DNA of 42,486 nt from Ectocarpus siliculosus (lineage: Eukaryota; Sar; Phaeophyceae; Ectocarpales; Ectocarpaceae): assembly GCA_000310025.1 (NCBI GenBank), contig FN649751.1, positions 3,821,742 through 3,864,227 on the forward strand, read 5' to 3'. Below are positions 9,861-20,131 of the stretch, piece after piece. Both the position numbers and the translations under genes were made by a program. The notes under the pieces were generated by a model that saw only the letters and a program-made list of their open reading frames with translations, was not told the origin of the DNA and ran no database searches. Numbering within the stretch: position 1 is the stretch's first letter; each line of letters starts with the position of its first letter.

Positions 9861-11560
9861 GTTTGTACCACCTGTGCCGGGTGTTCCGCATGTATGTTGT
9901 GTTGTCTTCGGACTATGCTCCCCCTGCTGCTTCGGTAGCTGCTGTCACACCCCCCGTTGTTGTTGATGATCGTGTTTTGCCACTTTCTTCCAACATTGCA
10001 CATGCTCGCCAAGCCACGATTGATGCGACCGATGCTCGTGCACGTGCGGTTCATGTCACCACCGTGAAACGCGCGTACATCACCCTCAACTTGAAAAAAG
10101 TCGAGAGCGTCGCTACCATGCCCTTTCCTGCAACTCTGTTGCCGGGAGATGGCTATCAACAGCTTCTTCGCACAACACGTACGGCTTTATCCGATGTTTT
10201 GTTGTTGTGTGATGAGCAGAGTGATGGGTTGCACGGTACCGATTTCGTGCGTGGGTGGGAACGACCCCTCGAAAAGAAACTTTTGAGTGCGATCACCCCT
10301 GACAAGCCCTCCACTGCCGATCTCGTCCTCTCCATCACTGATTACTTTCAGCAGGTGAAGAGAAGCTTGGACGGCGGCGCCACTGGACCAGAAGCTTTTC
10401 AGTTGCTGTTGTTGCGTCATCTTGCAGAGCAATTTGATGTCGGCGACCGCCAAGAGTCGTTTTTGCGGCTACAACAATTTGGCGTAGCAGATGGTACTTC
10501 TTTCGCGGATTACCTTCGTGCTTTCCGTTTGTTGGTTTCGTCTGTGACTGGCTCTGAGCGCACTCTGGCTCCTAGTGTATCCATGGTTCTAGAAATAGTG
10601 CGGCATTCGGTCTGCAAGCAGTTTCCGAGTTTGTCTCCGATTTTGTACCCGGGTGCTCTGGCCACCGCCGTCACTCCCTTCGCGTCGATTGTGGATATGT
10701 GGGAGGCGTTCGCGCCTCTAGCGACAAATAAAACCCCGGCTATCGGCGGTTCATCTTATTTTTCGTTGTCTTCGACGCGTGGCTCCTCGCAGTCTCGGCG
10801 GTCCCAACACCGCGCCCCCGCGCCTTCGGGCCAGTGGGCACCAGGTTCCGCTCAGAACCCTGTAGTTTTGCCGGTACAATCGCACGACGCTGACCCTTTC
10901 ACACGCAACTATAATTCTTGGCCTGCTTCGCAAGCCGATTGGTCTGATGTATACGCTCTCATTTCTAGTTTTCGTAACACGGAGGATCCTTTTTTGTGGA
11001 CTCCTTTGTTGACACAAGAGGCTCGCTCGCAAGCCTTCCGCGAAAACAGGAATCGCTGTCTGAACTGCTCGGATGAAGACCATTCCATGAAGCAATGCGT
11101 CGCACCGTTCATGAATTCTAGTGGGTTGTTGAACCCCGAGTTGGGCCTCCTCAATGACGATTCGGCTGCTTTTGGACGTTGGCAAGGCGGTATGCGGTCT
11201 TTTCGACGAAAAAGTGCGGACAACCGCCAAAACAATCAGGGTAGACGCCACCAGCGCTCTTCCTCTTCGTCCTCTCAGCGTCGAAACCACGCGGGGAATC
11301 GCCGTTCCGATGGTGGTAGTTCCCCTCACACTCATCAGACACAATCGCACAACAGTGGATATGCCCCAGGAAATTCTGCGGGTAATTCTCACCCTCAGCA
11401 ACACCCTTCGATCAACACCAACCACACTGGTGCTCTGTCCCTCTATCAACCACAAACACATGCACACACCGGTCCTTCGTCTGGCATCATGGTTTCGACC
11501 AATCACAATGCCCGTCAACCTGGCAACTTCCAAAATGGTGGTCGTTCTCGCAGCGGATGA
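9861..11560 (+). CDS. gag: Gag core: capsid-like region and CCHC zinc knuckle
   Basis: An open frame runs to UGA at 11558-11560. It holds a helical capsid-like region (about 10050-10740; ITPDKPSTADLVLSITDYF, then a long helical block), followed by S/Q/N-rich sequence. A CX2CX4HX4C zinc knuckle (CLNC...H...C) at 11057-11098 is the nucleic-acid-binding motif of retroelement nucleocapsids. The C terminus is basic and rich in R, S, H and N. The frame shifts from the upstream region somewhere around 9865-9920, so the true N terminus cannot be set here. The UGA is shared with copy 2. Gag would form the particle that packages element RNA. Confidence 0.75.
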
Positions 11561-11561
11561 C
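11558..11561 (+). promoter_or_regulatory. Shared stop 1 (UGA-C) between Gag and the NADAR ORF
   Basis: The same UGA followed by C is found in copy 2 (29456-29458). The frame continues without shift on both sides in both copies. C after a stop is known to favour readthrough in eukaryotes. Use as a recoding signal is an inference. Confidence 0.4.
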
Positions 11562-13336
11562 TCATCGGTGGTGGTTCGCCTACTTCCCCCGGACCGCCTT
11601 CAGCATCTTCGGGGACCTCGTCTCGTTCTTCACAAGACGCTCGTGTGTCACGCTCTGTTGCCCCTAATACTTCGGTTTTATGCAACAACGACAATACTTC
11701 GGTATCTGTCGCGCCGTCACACACTGTTGCCTCTAGCACTTCGGTCCTACGCAACGATAACCACACTTCGGTGAATGTTATCCCTTCTGGTACTTCGGTG
11801 CCGCACAATAACAACCATACTTCGGTATCCGTTGTTTCCCCCAGTGTTGATCAGGTCGGTATCCAGACATATGCTCTCGTGCCACCTTCTTCATCGCACT
11901 CTTCGTCTGCCACCTCTGCGTCTCTGCCTCTTCGAGCTGGCGCTCCGTCAGAAACTAACCAGTCTGGCGCGAGTACTGTCTTGAGGTGCGGGAACAGAAC
12001 CGTAGGACCTTCGGGGCCATCGAGTACCGCTCGTTTGTCGGGCACTGCTCGTTCGCTCCCCCCGTCGTCTGCAGATCAGACCGGCCGTAGCCATGCGCTT
12101 TGGACGATTGAAGAGGAATCGCCTGAATTGGTTACCTCGGGTGAATCTTCGGATACGCTCAACTCGTCTGTGCTCGCTTCCGTTGAGGGTTCGCCCTCGA
12201 TTGTTGCACCGGTAGCTAACTTAACTGGTTCCAACCGGCAAGTTGCAGGGTCAAATTCGCCTGGCTTCGAATCACATTGTTCTCTTGGTCCTGACCGCCG
12301 AACACCATCAGATTCCGCCACGAGATATTTCCACCATGGATCGTTTTCGAGCGCTCCATCTCTTCCGACGCACGCTCGCCCCACGGCGCCCGATACCAGG
12401 CCGCCGCGACCGACGTCGACAGTGTTGACACCACCGCTTCGGGAGGACCCTCCCGGAGTGACCTCCGAACAGCCGGCGGTCTCGCGTACCTTGTCACGGA
12501 GGAATGGCCAGGAGCACCACGCCCGGTGTGGTTCTTTAACCGACCCGGCCTTGGCGGCCGTTCCTAGCGAAAGCGGCCTGTTCAATGACACCTTACGAGG
12601 CGTTTCTTAAGGTTTAGAATTGGGGCGCACCCAGCGTGATATCGCTGGCCCAATTATTGCGAACAATTCGGCTCCCGTCGATTCTTCGCCGGTTGACATA
12701 CCCGAGACTGTCCCCATGGACGTCCATGCCGTCAATTACAATGCGGACGTTTCGGCTGCCTCCGCTTCGGCTACACCAGCTTCGGCTGCAACCTCAGCTT
12801 CGGCTGACCGCACTCCAGGTGTTTCGACTCCTGCAGTTCCCGCTGTCTTCGACCCGTCTAACGAGTATTGTACTCCTGACATGGTCTTCTTTTGGCAGCC
12901 CCCCTCTCCCTTTTCCCAGTGGACACCGTCGACTTTTGTGGTCGATGGAGTGGTGTACTCGTGTGCTGAGCAGTTTTTCGCTGCGGAAAAAGCTCGTCTT
13001 TTCGACGACCATAGCGCTTTACAGCACATCATGCGCGTGTCCGATCCTGCCTTACACAAGAAGTTTGGCCGCGGTGTCCGTGGTTTCGACCCACTTCTTT
13101 GGGAACGCGAGCGCGAAAATATCGTGCTCACTGGCTCTTACGCAAAATTTAGTCAAAACTCCGAGTTGCGCGATCACCTTCTCGGATCTGGCGCCAAAAT
13201 CCTTGCCGAAGCCAGCCCCTACGACCGTATTTGGGGTATTGGCCTTCAAGCCGATGATCCTGACGCTCTATCAACCTCTCGATGGCGTGGCCTCAATTTG
13301 TTGGGCAACGCCCTTCAACGAGTACGCAGTCTTTAG
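11561..13336 (+). pseudogene. S/T-rich linker plus NADAR (YbiA/DUF1768-like) domain
   Basis: The frame follows the Gag stop. The first about 430 codons are low-complexity, with NTSV/GTSV repeats near 11660-11840. From about 12869 to 13333 lies a complete NADAR domain. Its hallmarks are a PF-S-W start, the CAEQFFAAEK motif, a W..ERENI..GSYAKF segment, ILAEASPYDRIWGIG, and GLNLLGNALQRVR at the end. Known NADAR proteins act on ribose-linked substrates: YbiA hydrolyses N-glycosidic bonds of riboflavin intermediates, and others remove ADP-ribose from guanosine. Copy 1 has a private nonsense codon at 12608-12610 upstream of the domain. The domain itself is open in both copies. The terminal UAG (13334-13336) is shared. 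The role in the element is unknown. Confidence 0.8.
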
Positions 13337-13337
13337 C
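13334..13337 (+). promoter_or_regulatory. Shared stop 2 (UAG-C) between NADAR and protease
   Basis: UAG followed by C occurs at the same codon in copy 2 (27684-27686). In copy 2 the protease continues in the very same frame after it. In copy 1 a 1-bp insertion near 13471 hides this. Confidence 0.4.
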
Positions 13338-15071
13338 GATGCAACGCCCCGCCACCCGAGCGCAGCCCTTGTTTGCTGCCCCCCAACGACCACGTTTCGA
13401 CGTCGTCTCAACATAACGCGGTCTATGAAGTTAGCCCTTCTACACACCAGCGTCTTCGGACGGCCTCAAGCCCCTCGGTCGACTGAACGATTCGCGTCGT
13501 TTTCACAGTACGCTGCGAATGTTCCATCGGATCATGACACCGCTGTTTGGGCCGTGTCTTCCGGGTGCACCCCGCCATCCTCTTCCTCTTCTTTGCTTCC
13601 TGAGCAAGGTCCGGATTTGGTTGATGGTGTTGTTACCATCGATGATGACTCTTTCACCACCCAAATCGTCACTCACAGTGGTTCAGCTTCTGTTCAGTTT
13701 GGATGTGTTGCTCTTTTAGACACGGGTTCCCCGCAGTCTTTTATTAGTGCATCTGCGTGGGAATCCATGAAAGCCGCTTCGGCCGCTTCGTCGTTGTCTG
13801 AGAAACAAACCCAACCTCGCTGTTGGGGAGGTTTCGTCGAATCTGCTCCGCTTCAAACTTCGACTATTGTCCGTTTGAGCGTGCAGTTTCTTCGCAAGCG
13901 CCTTCCTACTTCCTCTCTCGCTGTTTGGGCGTACGTTGTTCCCGATGGTGTCATGCATCATGACGTGCTCCTCGGGAGAGACAGTTGGATGCGGTTTAGC
14001 GACCGCTCTTACCGCACTTTGCGTTCCAAACGCCCTGGTGACCGTGTTTTTGGTGAGCTTACTCTGGCTCAGCATGGCAGTTGCGGTGCCACTGCATTTG
14101 CTCACGATTTGTCTTCCACAGATGGTAACTACCAACTTCGCTACGCTGGGAAACACTCCGTCCAACTTCACCCCGAACATAGCCTTGTTCCGGTTAATTT
14201 GGTGCGTAGCGATGGCTCTCCAGCCCTCGTGGGTAACTATCTCGTGGATATGCTTCCACAATGTGCTATGTTTTCTTCCGAGGAACATTTTGTGCAAAAT
14301 GGTTGCCAACGACTCCCGCTCGCGGGTATCTCTTCTCTCGAACCAGGCGACATTCTGGGTACAGCTTCGGCTCCCCTTCTTCGCGTGCCTCTCAGTGCTG
14401 TGTCTCGCCACAGTTTGAGCGATGGTCTTCAATTTGCGGCTCAAGATCCCACCATTGCTTCGGGCAACTGGGTTCCGGGTCCTGTTTTGACAGGTGGCAT
14501 TGATTCGTCTGCCGAACGTCGCATTGATGACCCCTTCGTGTATAATTTGCATGAGCGACCCACGCCGTCGCAAAGCGGCAAAGAGGACCCTGGTTCTGCC
14601 AGTGCTTCTCTTTCGTCGCCTCCGCCTGCTCTTCTCGAGCGGTTGACGTCTGAACAACATCAGAGTTTTTCCCGAGTGTGGGATAAGCTCCCCTGCCATC
14701 TCCGTGAGATTTCCTTTGATCTCCATGGTCCGGGTTGGACTCCGGATGTCATCACTCAGCTTGGTAACGTCCTGTGCGACTATCATGATGTCTTCTCGAG
14801 TTCCCCCACCGGCTTTGGATCTTGTTCGCTTTTTCCTTTCAAGCTTACAGTTCCTCCGGACAGTGCACCCGTCACGTCTCGTCCATACCGCGTTAACCCC
14901 CCGGTGGCGAAACAAGTTGACGCGATCCTTGATCAATATCTTGCGGCTGGTCTGATCCAACATTCGACCTCGCCCTACTCGAGCCCCTTGGTAGTCATAC
15001 CAAAAGCATCTGGTGGTGTTCGCATCACTGTCAATTATCGCAAGCTCAACAAGCTTTGTGCTTTGAGCTAG
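13337..15071 (+). pseudogene. pol: Pol part 1: aspartic protease and start of reverse transcriptase
   Basis: The retropepsin active site LLDTGSPQSFI lies at 13719-13727 (the D-T-G codons) in a beta-rich context ending with a GRDSW segment, as in single-domain retroviral-type proteases. The RT begins around 14867 (PYRVNPP..., AAGLIQHSTSPYSSPLV) and continues to the NYRKLN motif. A private 1-bp C insertion in the run at 13471-13474 shifts the frame relative to the NADAR ORF. A private TAG at 15069-15071 ends it inside the RT; copy 2 has a CAG codon there. The protease would cleave the polyprotein. Confidence 0.8.
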
Positions 15072-17324
15072 CTTCCGATTCCTCGAGTTGATGATACTTT
15101 GGACAAGTTGTTGAAAGGGCGAATTTATTCCCTTTTCGATATGAAGTCTTCATTCCACCAAATCACGGTTCACCGTGACACAATCCCTTTGACGGCGTTC
15201 GTGACGTCTTCTGGGCTTTTTGAGTGGTTGAAGATGCCTCAAGGCAGTTCTGCTGCCCCTGGCTGGTTTTGCAAGGTGGTCAACGAAGTCATCAAAAATC
15301 TCCACGGTGTTGCATCGTACTTGGATGATTTGATCGTTTTCGACGACAACCCTGCTTCTCATGTTGATACCATGCGCGCTCTGTTTGAACGTTTGCGTAC
15401 ACACAACTTGAAACTCACCCCACCGAAGGCCACCATTGGCGCTACCGAAGCGGACTTCCTAGGCCACACCATCTCTCCCGACGGTGTTCGGCCTAACGGG
15501 GCCAAGGTTGCCGCCCTCACCAAAATGCCCATGCCAAAGGATGTTAAACAACTTCGCTCTCTTCTTGGCGGCCTCAGCTACTACCGCAAGTTCCTTCCCA
15601 ACATGGCTACGCGAATTCGACCTCTGACCACTCTTCTCAAGAAGCAGGCGACGTTCGTCTTCACCCCTGCCATGGAGCAAGCTGTTCGCGTCCTGCTGTC
15701 GGAGTTGGCCAACCCTCCTATCTTGGTTTATCCGGATTGGGATGCCGTTACGGACGGCTCGCGACCTTTTCGCCTCTACTGTGATGCTAGTCGCGATGGA
15801 TTTGGCGGGACTCTCGAACAAGAACAGCCGGATGGCTCCATCCGACCCATCGTTTTCATCAGCCGAGCTACTTTGGACTCCGAACGTCATTGGACTCCTC
15901 TCGACCTCGAGGCGGGTAGCATCGTGTGGTGTATCAAACGACTTCGTGGTTATTTGTGGGGTACGAAATTTCGCATTTTTACCGACCACAAATCTCTTGA
16001 GCATTTTGCCAAGGTGGGGGAGAACAATGCCCGCGTTCAGCGTTGGCTCGAATTTATCACCGCCTACAATTACACTCTCGAGTACCGCAAGGGTTCCGCA
16101 AATGGCAACGCTGATTTCCTCTCTCGCCTTCCGATCGATGCGGCGGAATGTGACCGATCTGGTCGCAGCCGTTTAACACCGGATGACGATGAGGAGGGCG
16201 TGTTCTTCATCCGTTCTTGTGGCCTTACGCCTTCTGGCCATCGCGCCGTGGGTGTTGGCTTGGGTGGGCTCGTCCCCACTTCCCCGACTTCGGTCTTGGG
16301 TGGGCTGACCCCCTCTGCAGATGATTTCGTCGACTTCCGTCGGCATGGTCCACGTCTCTCGCCGTCAGGCCTTTCGTCTCCGCCTGGCAGTTGGAACATC
16401 GCACCCTGGCCGTTCCAGAAACTCCACAGGTTGTCTCCTTCGCGCCTGCGTAAGCGGACCCTCGATTGGTCTGGCTCCTTACATTCTTCGGTGGAGGACA
16501 TTTTGGCTCTCGAGCCCGAGTCTTCGCCGGCCGTCTCGCCGACTGCCGTATTACGACGGACTCTCGACCCTACTCAAGTGATTTCCACGCGAACTCGCCG
16601 CCGCACGGCGGTTGTGGCAGGCAAGCCCCTCCCGCCCGTGGATTATGGCTTCTCTGAGGACCCACCTGCTCCTACTCGGATTTCCGCTTCGCCCCGATCG
16701 TTTCGACGTTCCCCGCCCGCGCCTTCAGCATCGACGGCGCCCCCCGTTTTGACCAGGTTGGTTTCGACTCCTGGTGCTGACGCTTCGATCCCAGACCTTC
16801 ATACGCCTCTGGCTCGTGGAAGGGATCTTGCATCTTCGACGCATCCCGCAACTTCGGTTGCTCCTGCCCAGCAGTCTTCTGCTGCTCCCGGTTCTTCGGA
16901 ATCTCCGACGCGTTCGGTTTCGACCACTCGTACGCCGTCGTCTTCGGCTTCCGCTGCTACTCTGCCTTCGGGTGGATTGCAGTCGGAGTCGCAGGAATCG
17001 GCCCCCTCTTCTATCGAGGCGGCTTTACATTCTTCGGCAGATTTAGCCTTCCGGGCGTCTGTCGAACGTTTCTCTCATGCTGATTGGACTCGCGAGCAAC
17101 GTAACGAACCTGTTCGTGATGCAGCTATTCGTTTCATCCTTCTGGGTCGGCCTTCGGCTCTCCCTCCGGATTTCCTGGATCATCTTCCGTCCGCTCGTCG
17201 ACCTCCTCTGTCGGAGATCCGTGCCCTGTCTAACAAAGGCCGGTTACATGTTGACGATGACGGTTTGGTCTTGCTTGTTCGCAAGCAAACCGCGACCCCG
17301 TCGCCTACGACCACACGTACGTCC
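15072..17324 (+). pseudogene. pol: Pol part 2: reverse transcriptase, RNase H and long linker
   Basis: The RT continues with LPIPRVDD, FDMKSSFHQI and the catalytic YLDD at 15318-15329, then LGHTISPDGV and the LLGGLSYYRKFLPN thumb region. RNase H follows at about 15760-16130 (LYCDASRDGFGG, then TDHKSLEHF). A linker of about 300 residues, rich in S, P, T and A, separates RNase H from the integrase (about 16140-17050). It is unusually long for gypsy elements and is conserved in copy 2. A private 4-bp insertion (a repeat of ACGT near 17319-17326) then breaks the frame. RT and RNase H would make the cDNA. Confidence 0.9.
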
Positions 17325-18675
17325 TGGCGGGCGTGCGGCTCGCCTTCTCAACGACGAACCTATTTGGATTTATGTTCCCATGCTCATGCGTCCCTGGATC
17401 ATGCAAGCCTGTCACGCTGATGCATCCTGCCACCTCGGTGCCGCTCGCACGCTTAGCATGCTGGAACGTTTCTATTGGTGGGTTGGCATGAGTGTTTGCA
17501 CGAAGTGGTGGGTACGGCATTGTTTGCGATGCCAAGCCCGCAAATCATCTCGTCAAACGCCTCGATGGCCTACTTTGTGCCTTCCGCTGCCTTCGGGCCC
17601 TGGAGTGTCGGTGAGCGTCGATTATTTCGGTCCCCTCCCGTTGACACCGCGTGGAAACACATATATTCTGCTCTTCACTGATCGTTTCAGCCGCCGTGCT
17701 GATATGTACGCGGTTACGGCTGCGGAATTCACCGCCGAAGGCACCGCTGACGTACTTGTCAATCGGTATATCCCTTTGTGGGGTTGCCCTTTGAGTCTCT
17801 TGTCTGATAGTGGCTCTCAGTTTTGTTCCAAACTGTCGCAGGCTGTATACGCCCGTCTGGCTGTCCGCAAAGTGGCCACTAGCTCTTACCATCCCAACGG
17901 CAATGGGGGTGTGGAGCGCGTATATCACACTATGGCTCAGATGTTGGCTATGGTCGTCAATGAGAGGCAAGATGATTGGGACATTCATCTGCCGCACGTT
18001 GAGTTTGCCTACAACAATTCGGTTAGTGCCGCTACTGGTTTGGCGCCCAACGAGGTGCATATGAACCGACTGCCACGCATGCCGTTGACGGTTTTTGAGC
18101 ATTCACATGATCGAGGCCACCAAAGCTTGCATCGCGATCAACTTGAGTATTGCGATCTTGCTGCTGATCGCCAACGTCGTTCTTACGATTTAGTTCGCGA
18201 ACAGCACCACCTGTCCGTTTCGAGGATTGAGCGGCGTAACTCCGCCCTATCGGATGCTTTGCGCAAGGTCCCCTCATACACCGTCGGTGGATGAGTTTGG
18301 GTGTTCAACACCCAATCTACCATTCGCCAAGGTGTTCGTTCAGGCACGGATGACAAGGTCCTCAAGGCTAAGTTGTCTTTCCTTTGGACTGGTCCGTTCA
18401 AGATCTTGGCCGTGGGTCCATGTCCTGACGCCCCCGACGGTTGTCCTCTGGCTTCCAAGTTACTGTATTTGGATCTTCCATCGGATCTGCCGGGTCCGGA
18501 CTCGAAAAACCGTGTGTCAGTTGCGCGTTGCAAGCCTTGCGCTAATCCGCATGACACTGACGACTTGCCTCGGTTCCTGCCTGCCGGCCTTACACCGTAT
18601 GTGCTCAACAACTCCTATGCGAATAAATCTCCTCCCTACCATGTTACGGAAGACGACGTGTCGTCTCCGGTCTAA
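17325..18675 (+). pseudogene. pol: Pol part 3: integrase with GPF module
   Basis: An HHCC zinc-binding segment (H-ADAS-C-H...CLRCQ, about 17410-17545) precedes the catalytic core. The catalytic triad is D at 17620-17622 (SVDYFGP), D at 17806-17808 (LLSDSGSQF) and E at 17914-17916 (GGVERV), giving D-61-D-35-E. The C-terminal part contains the TGPFKI (GPY/F-type) motif near 18389. A private TGA at 18292-18294 replaces a Trp codon (TGG) of copy 2. The ORF ends at a shared UAA (18673-18675). The enzyme would insert cDNA into the host genome. Confidence 0.9.
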
Positions 18676-18676
18676 C
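18673..18676 (+). promoter_or_regulatory. Shared stop 3 (UAA-C) between integrase and chromodomain
   Basis: UAA followed by C lies at the same codon in copy 2 (22354-22356). The chromodomain continues in the same frame directly after it in both copies. Confidence 0.4.
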
Positions 18677-19299
18677 GTCTCGAGGTTGACCGCATTAGTG
18701 GCCATCAGTCTGTTCGTGGCCGTGGTGGCACCATCGCTGTTTTATACCAAACGCATTGGAAAGGTATTCTTCGTCCTTCTTGGGAACGTGAGATGGACCT
18801 CCAGCATTCCAAGACCCACATTCTCCGGTACTGGACGGGTTCGCCTGATCAACATCGCCAAACGAATCGTCGCTATCGGGCGTATATTGGTGCGGCCACC
18901 CGCGAGATGGCGCGCGCAAAAGGTGAGCGAGCCTTGCCTTCGGGCTATTCGCTCGTCTCTCGTTCAACATGGGACCGTCGCTTCGCCAATACTCCGCTGC
19001 CTGCGGGCGCCTTCTTCTGGTACAAAGCTCGCGATGGATTCTGGTGGTTGGGCAAGATTACTGGACCGCCTCTACCGTCCGACTTCTACGTCGTCCGCTT
19101 CTTGGACGATCCTGGCCCTGTCAAGCTCGCCCTTCCTGATGTTCGCTACTCCACCGCTGAAACCGCCGTCTCCGGATCCTGGTGCCTCCAAGTTCACAGC
19201 GGCAGCGCCCTTTTTAAGGGGATCCTTCGCAACGTCGACATGTCGCGTGGTGACCCCGGGACTGATTCGTTGCCTGATAACGTGGCGCGCCCCCATTAA
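18676..19299 (+). CDS. Chromodomain plus Tudor-like C-terminal module
   Basis: The frame is open directly after the shared UAA and has no start codon at its beginning; the first Met is at 18793. The first about 55 residues look like a chromodomain (LEVDRI, THWKGI, PSWE, then HILRYW), which in chromoviruses binds histone marks and guides integration. A helical, basic stretch follows. Then about 19006-19160 carries a WYK-RDGFWWLGKI...FYVVRFLDDPG pattern that suggests a Tudor/SH3-like barrel. Copy 1 lacks 3 bp present in copy 2 (after RRYRA) but stays in frame. The stop is at 19297-19299. Confidence 0.7.
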   Translation, partial: RLEVDRISGHQSVRGRGGTIAVLYQTHWKGILRPSWEREMDLQHSKTHILRYWTGSPDQHRQTNRRYRAYIGAATREMARAKGERALPSGYSLVSRSTWDRRFANTPLPAGAFFWYKARDGFWWLGKITGPPLPSDFYVVRFLDDPGPVKLALPDVRYSTAETAVSGSWCLQVHSGSALFKGILRNVDMSRGDPGTDSLPDNVARPH

Positions 19300-19769
19300 G
19301 ACGACATGCTGGGTTGTCTTGGCTTTCTGTTGTTTTCAGCGTTGTTTGGGTTGCTTTTTAGCCTTGGTTGGTTTTCCCTTTTCCCTCGCTTTCTCTAGTG
19401 CCTTTAGGGTTTTGTCCCGACCTGCAGTAGGTGTTTCGCGCCCGTTGTTGTCGCTTATTCGCTACTCGGCGACTGCGTGAGTGGCGTATCTTCTCGGGTT
19501 TTTTTCGATACCGGTCTGTCTTGTCGTCCCGGCTGTGATCCTTCCTTTTTGTCGTTCCGACGACCTTTGTTTTCTTTTCTGTTTTTCTTACTTTCTTCGT
19601 GTTTTCCTTTCTTCGGTTTCGACCTTGTTCCGGTCGTCCTCAGCCTTCTTAGCCCCGTCAGTTCCTTCCTGTCTGTGTCTTTTTGTCGTTTTAGAAGTCA
19701 AACGATGGTCTTGCGACCCATCGAGTGAGAGGTGTGGGAGGGTGAATTGTGCTGTTTTGGAGCTCCACA
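19300..19769 (+). other. 3' untranslated region of copy 1
   Basis: The sequence is T-rich and non-coding between the last stop and the right repeat. A purine-rich stretch (about 19723-19744) precedes the repeat by about 25 bp and could be a decayed polypurine tract. Copy 2 shares this region with small indels. Confidence 0.6.
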
Positions 19770-20131
19770 TCCTCGATACTTTCATTTAGAGACTCGGCAA
19801 TTGCTTGTCAAGACTCCGAGGTTTTACAGTATCTGCGTGTGAGAACCTCCAGGGTGGGCTAGTGTTATAGGATTCAGATGTGTAGACGGAACATAGAAGA
19901 GAATGGTTCCTTCTAGTAGGCGCGGAGAGATGTAACTCTCCGCGGAAGGATAAAACAGGGGACAGGATCTAGTAGCCCCTGCATGTATTGAGGATCCTGC
20001 GCCCCTTGGTGTCATTCCTACCGATACCCAAGGCAACAGCTACTGCTGCTGCTGTTCTGCAAGACTAGCAACATGTGAATTCTTCTTCACGGGTCAACCA
20101 GACTTCATCATCACGCGTGCATACCACCACA
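19770..20131 (-). repeat. Right terminal repeat of copy 1
   Basis: 362 bp from TCCTCGATACTTTC to GCATACCACCACA. It is in the same orientation relative to the coding region as the 3' repeat of copy 2, and inverted relative to the left repeat of copy 1. The outer end is CA. No target-site duplication is seen. Confidence 0.9.

Larger units (their letters stand above)
7314..20131 (+). mobile_element. Gypsy-like retroelement copy 1, with inverted terminal repeats
   Basis: The element is about 12.8 kb with terminal repeats at 7314-7695 and 19770-20131 in opposite orientations. In order it encodes Gag, a linker plus NADAR domain, protease, RT, RNase H, a long linker, integrase, a chromodomain and a Tudor-like module. 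Domain order RT-RH-IN and the chromodomain place it with Ty3/gypsy chromovirus-type elements. It is inactive. Private lesions are nonsense codons at 12608, 15069 and 18292, insertions of 1 bp near 13471 and 4 bp near 17322, and several breaks in the N-terminal Gag region. Compared with copy 2 it also lacks about 1.6 kb in Gag. Confidence 0.9.

Noticed and set aside
12636-13336. Leu/Arg-rich reading in the frame that later encodes protease
   Set aside because: In this stretch the true frame carries NADAR; the other frame is a shadow that joins the protease only because of the private 1-bp insertion near 13471.
7314-20131. Polinton, Ginger or DIRS element, suggested by terminal inverted repeats
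   Set aside because: The presence of RT, RNase H, Gag knuckle and a gypsy-type integrase, and the absence of a type B DNA polymerase or tyrosine recombinase, argue for a Ty3/gypsy-type element with one flipped repeat.
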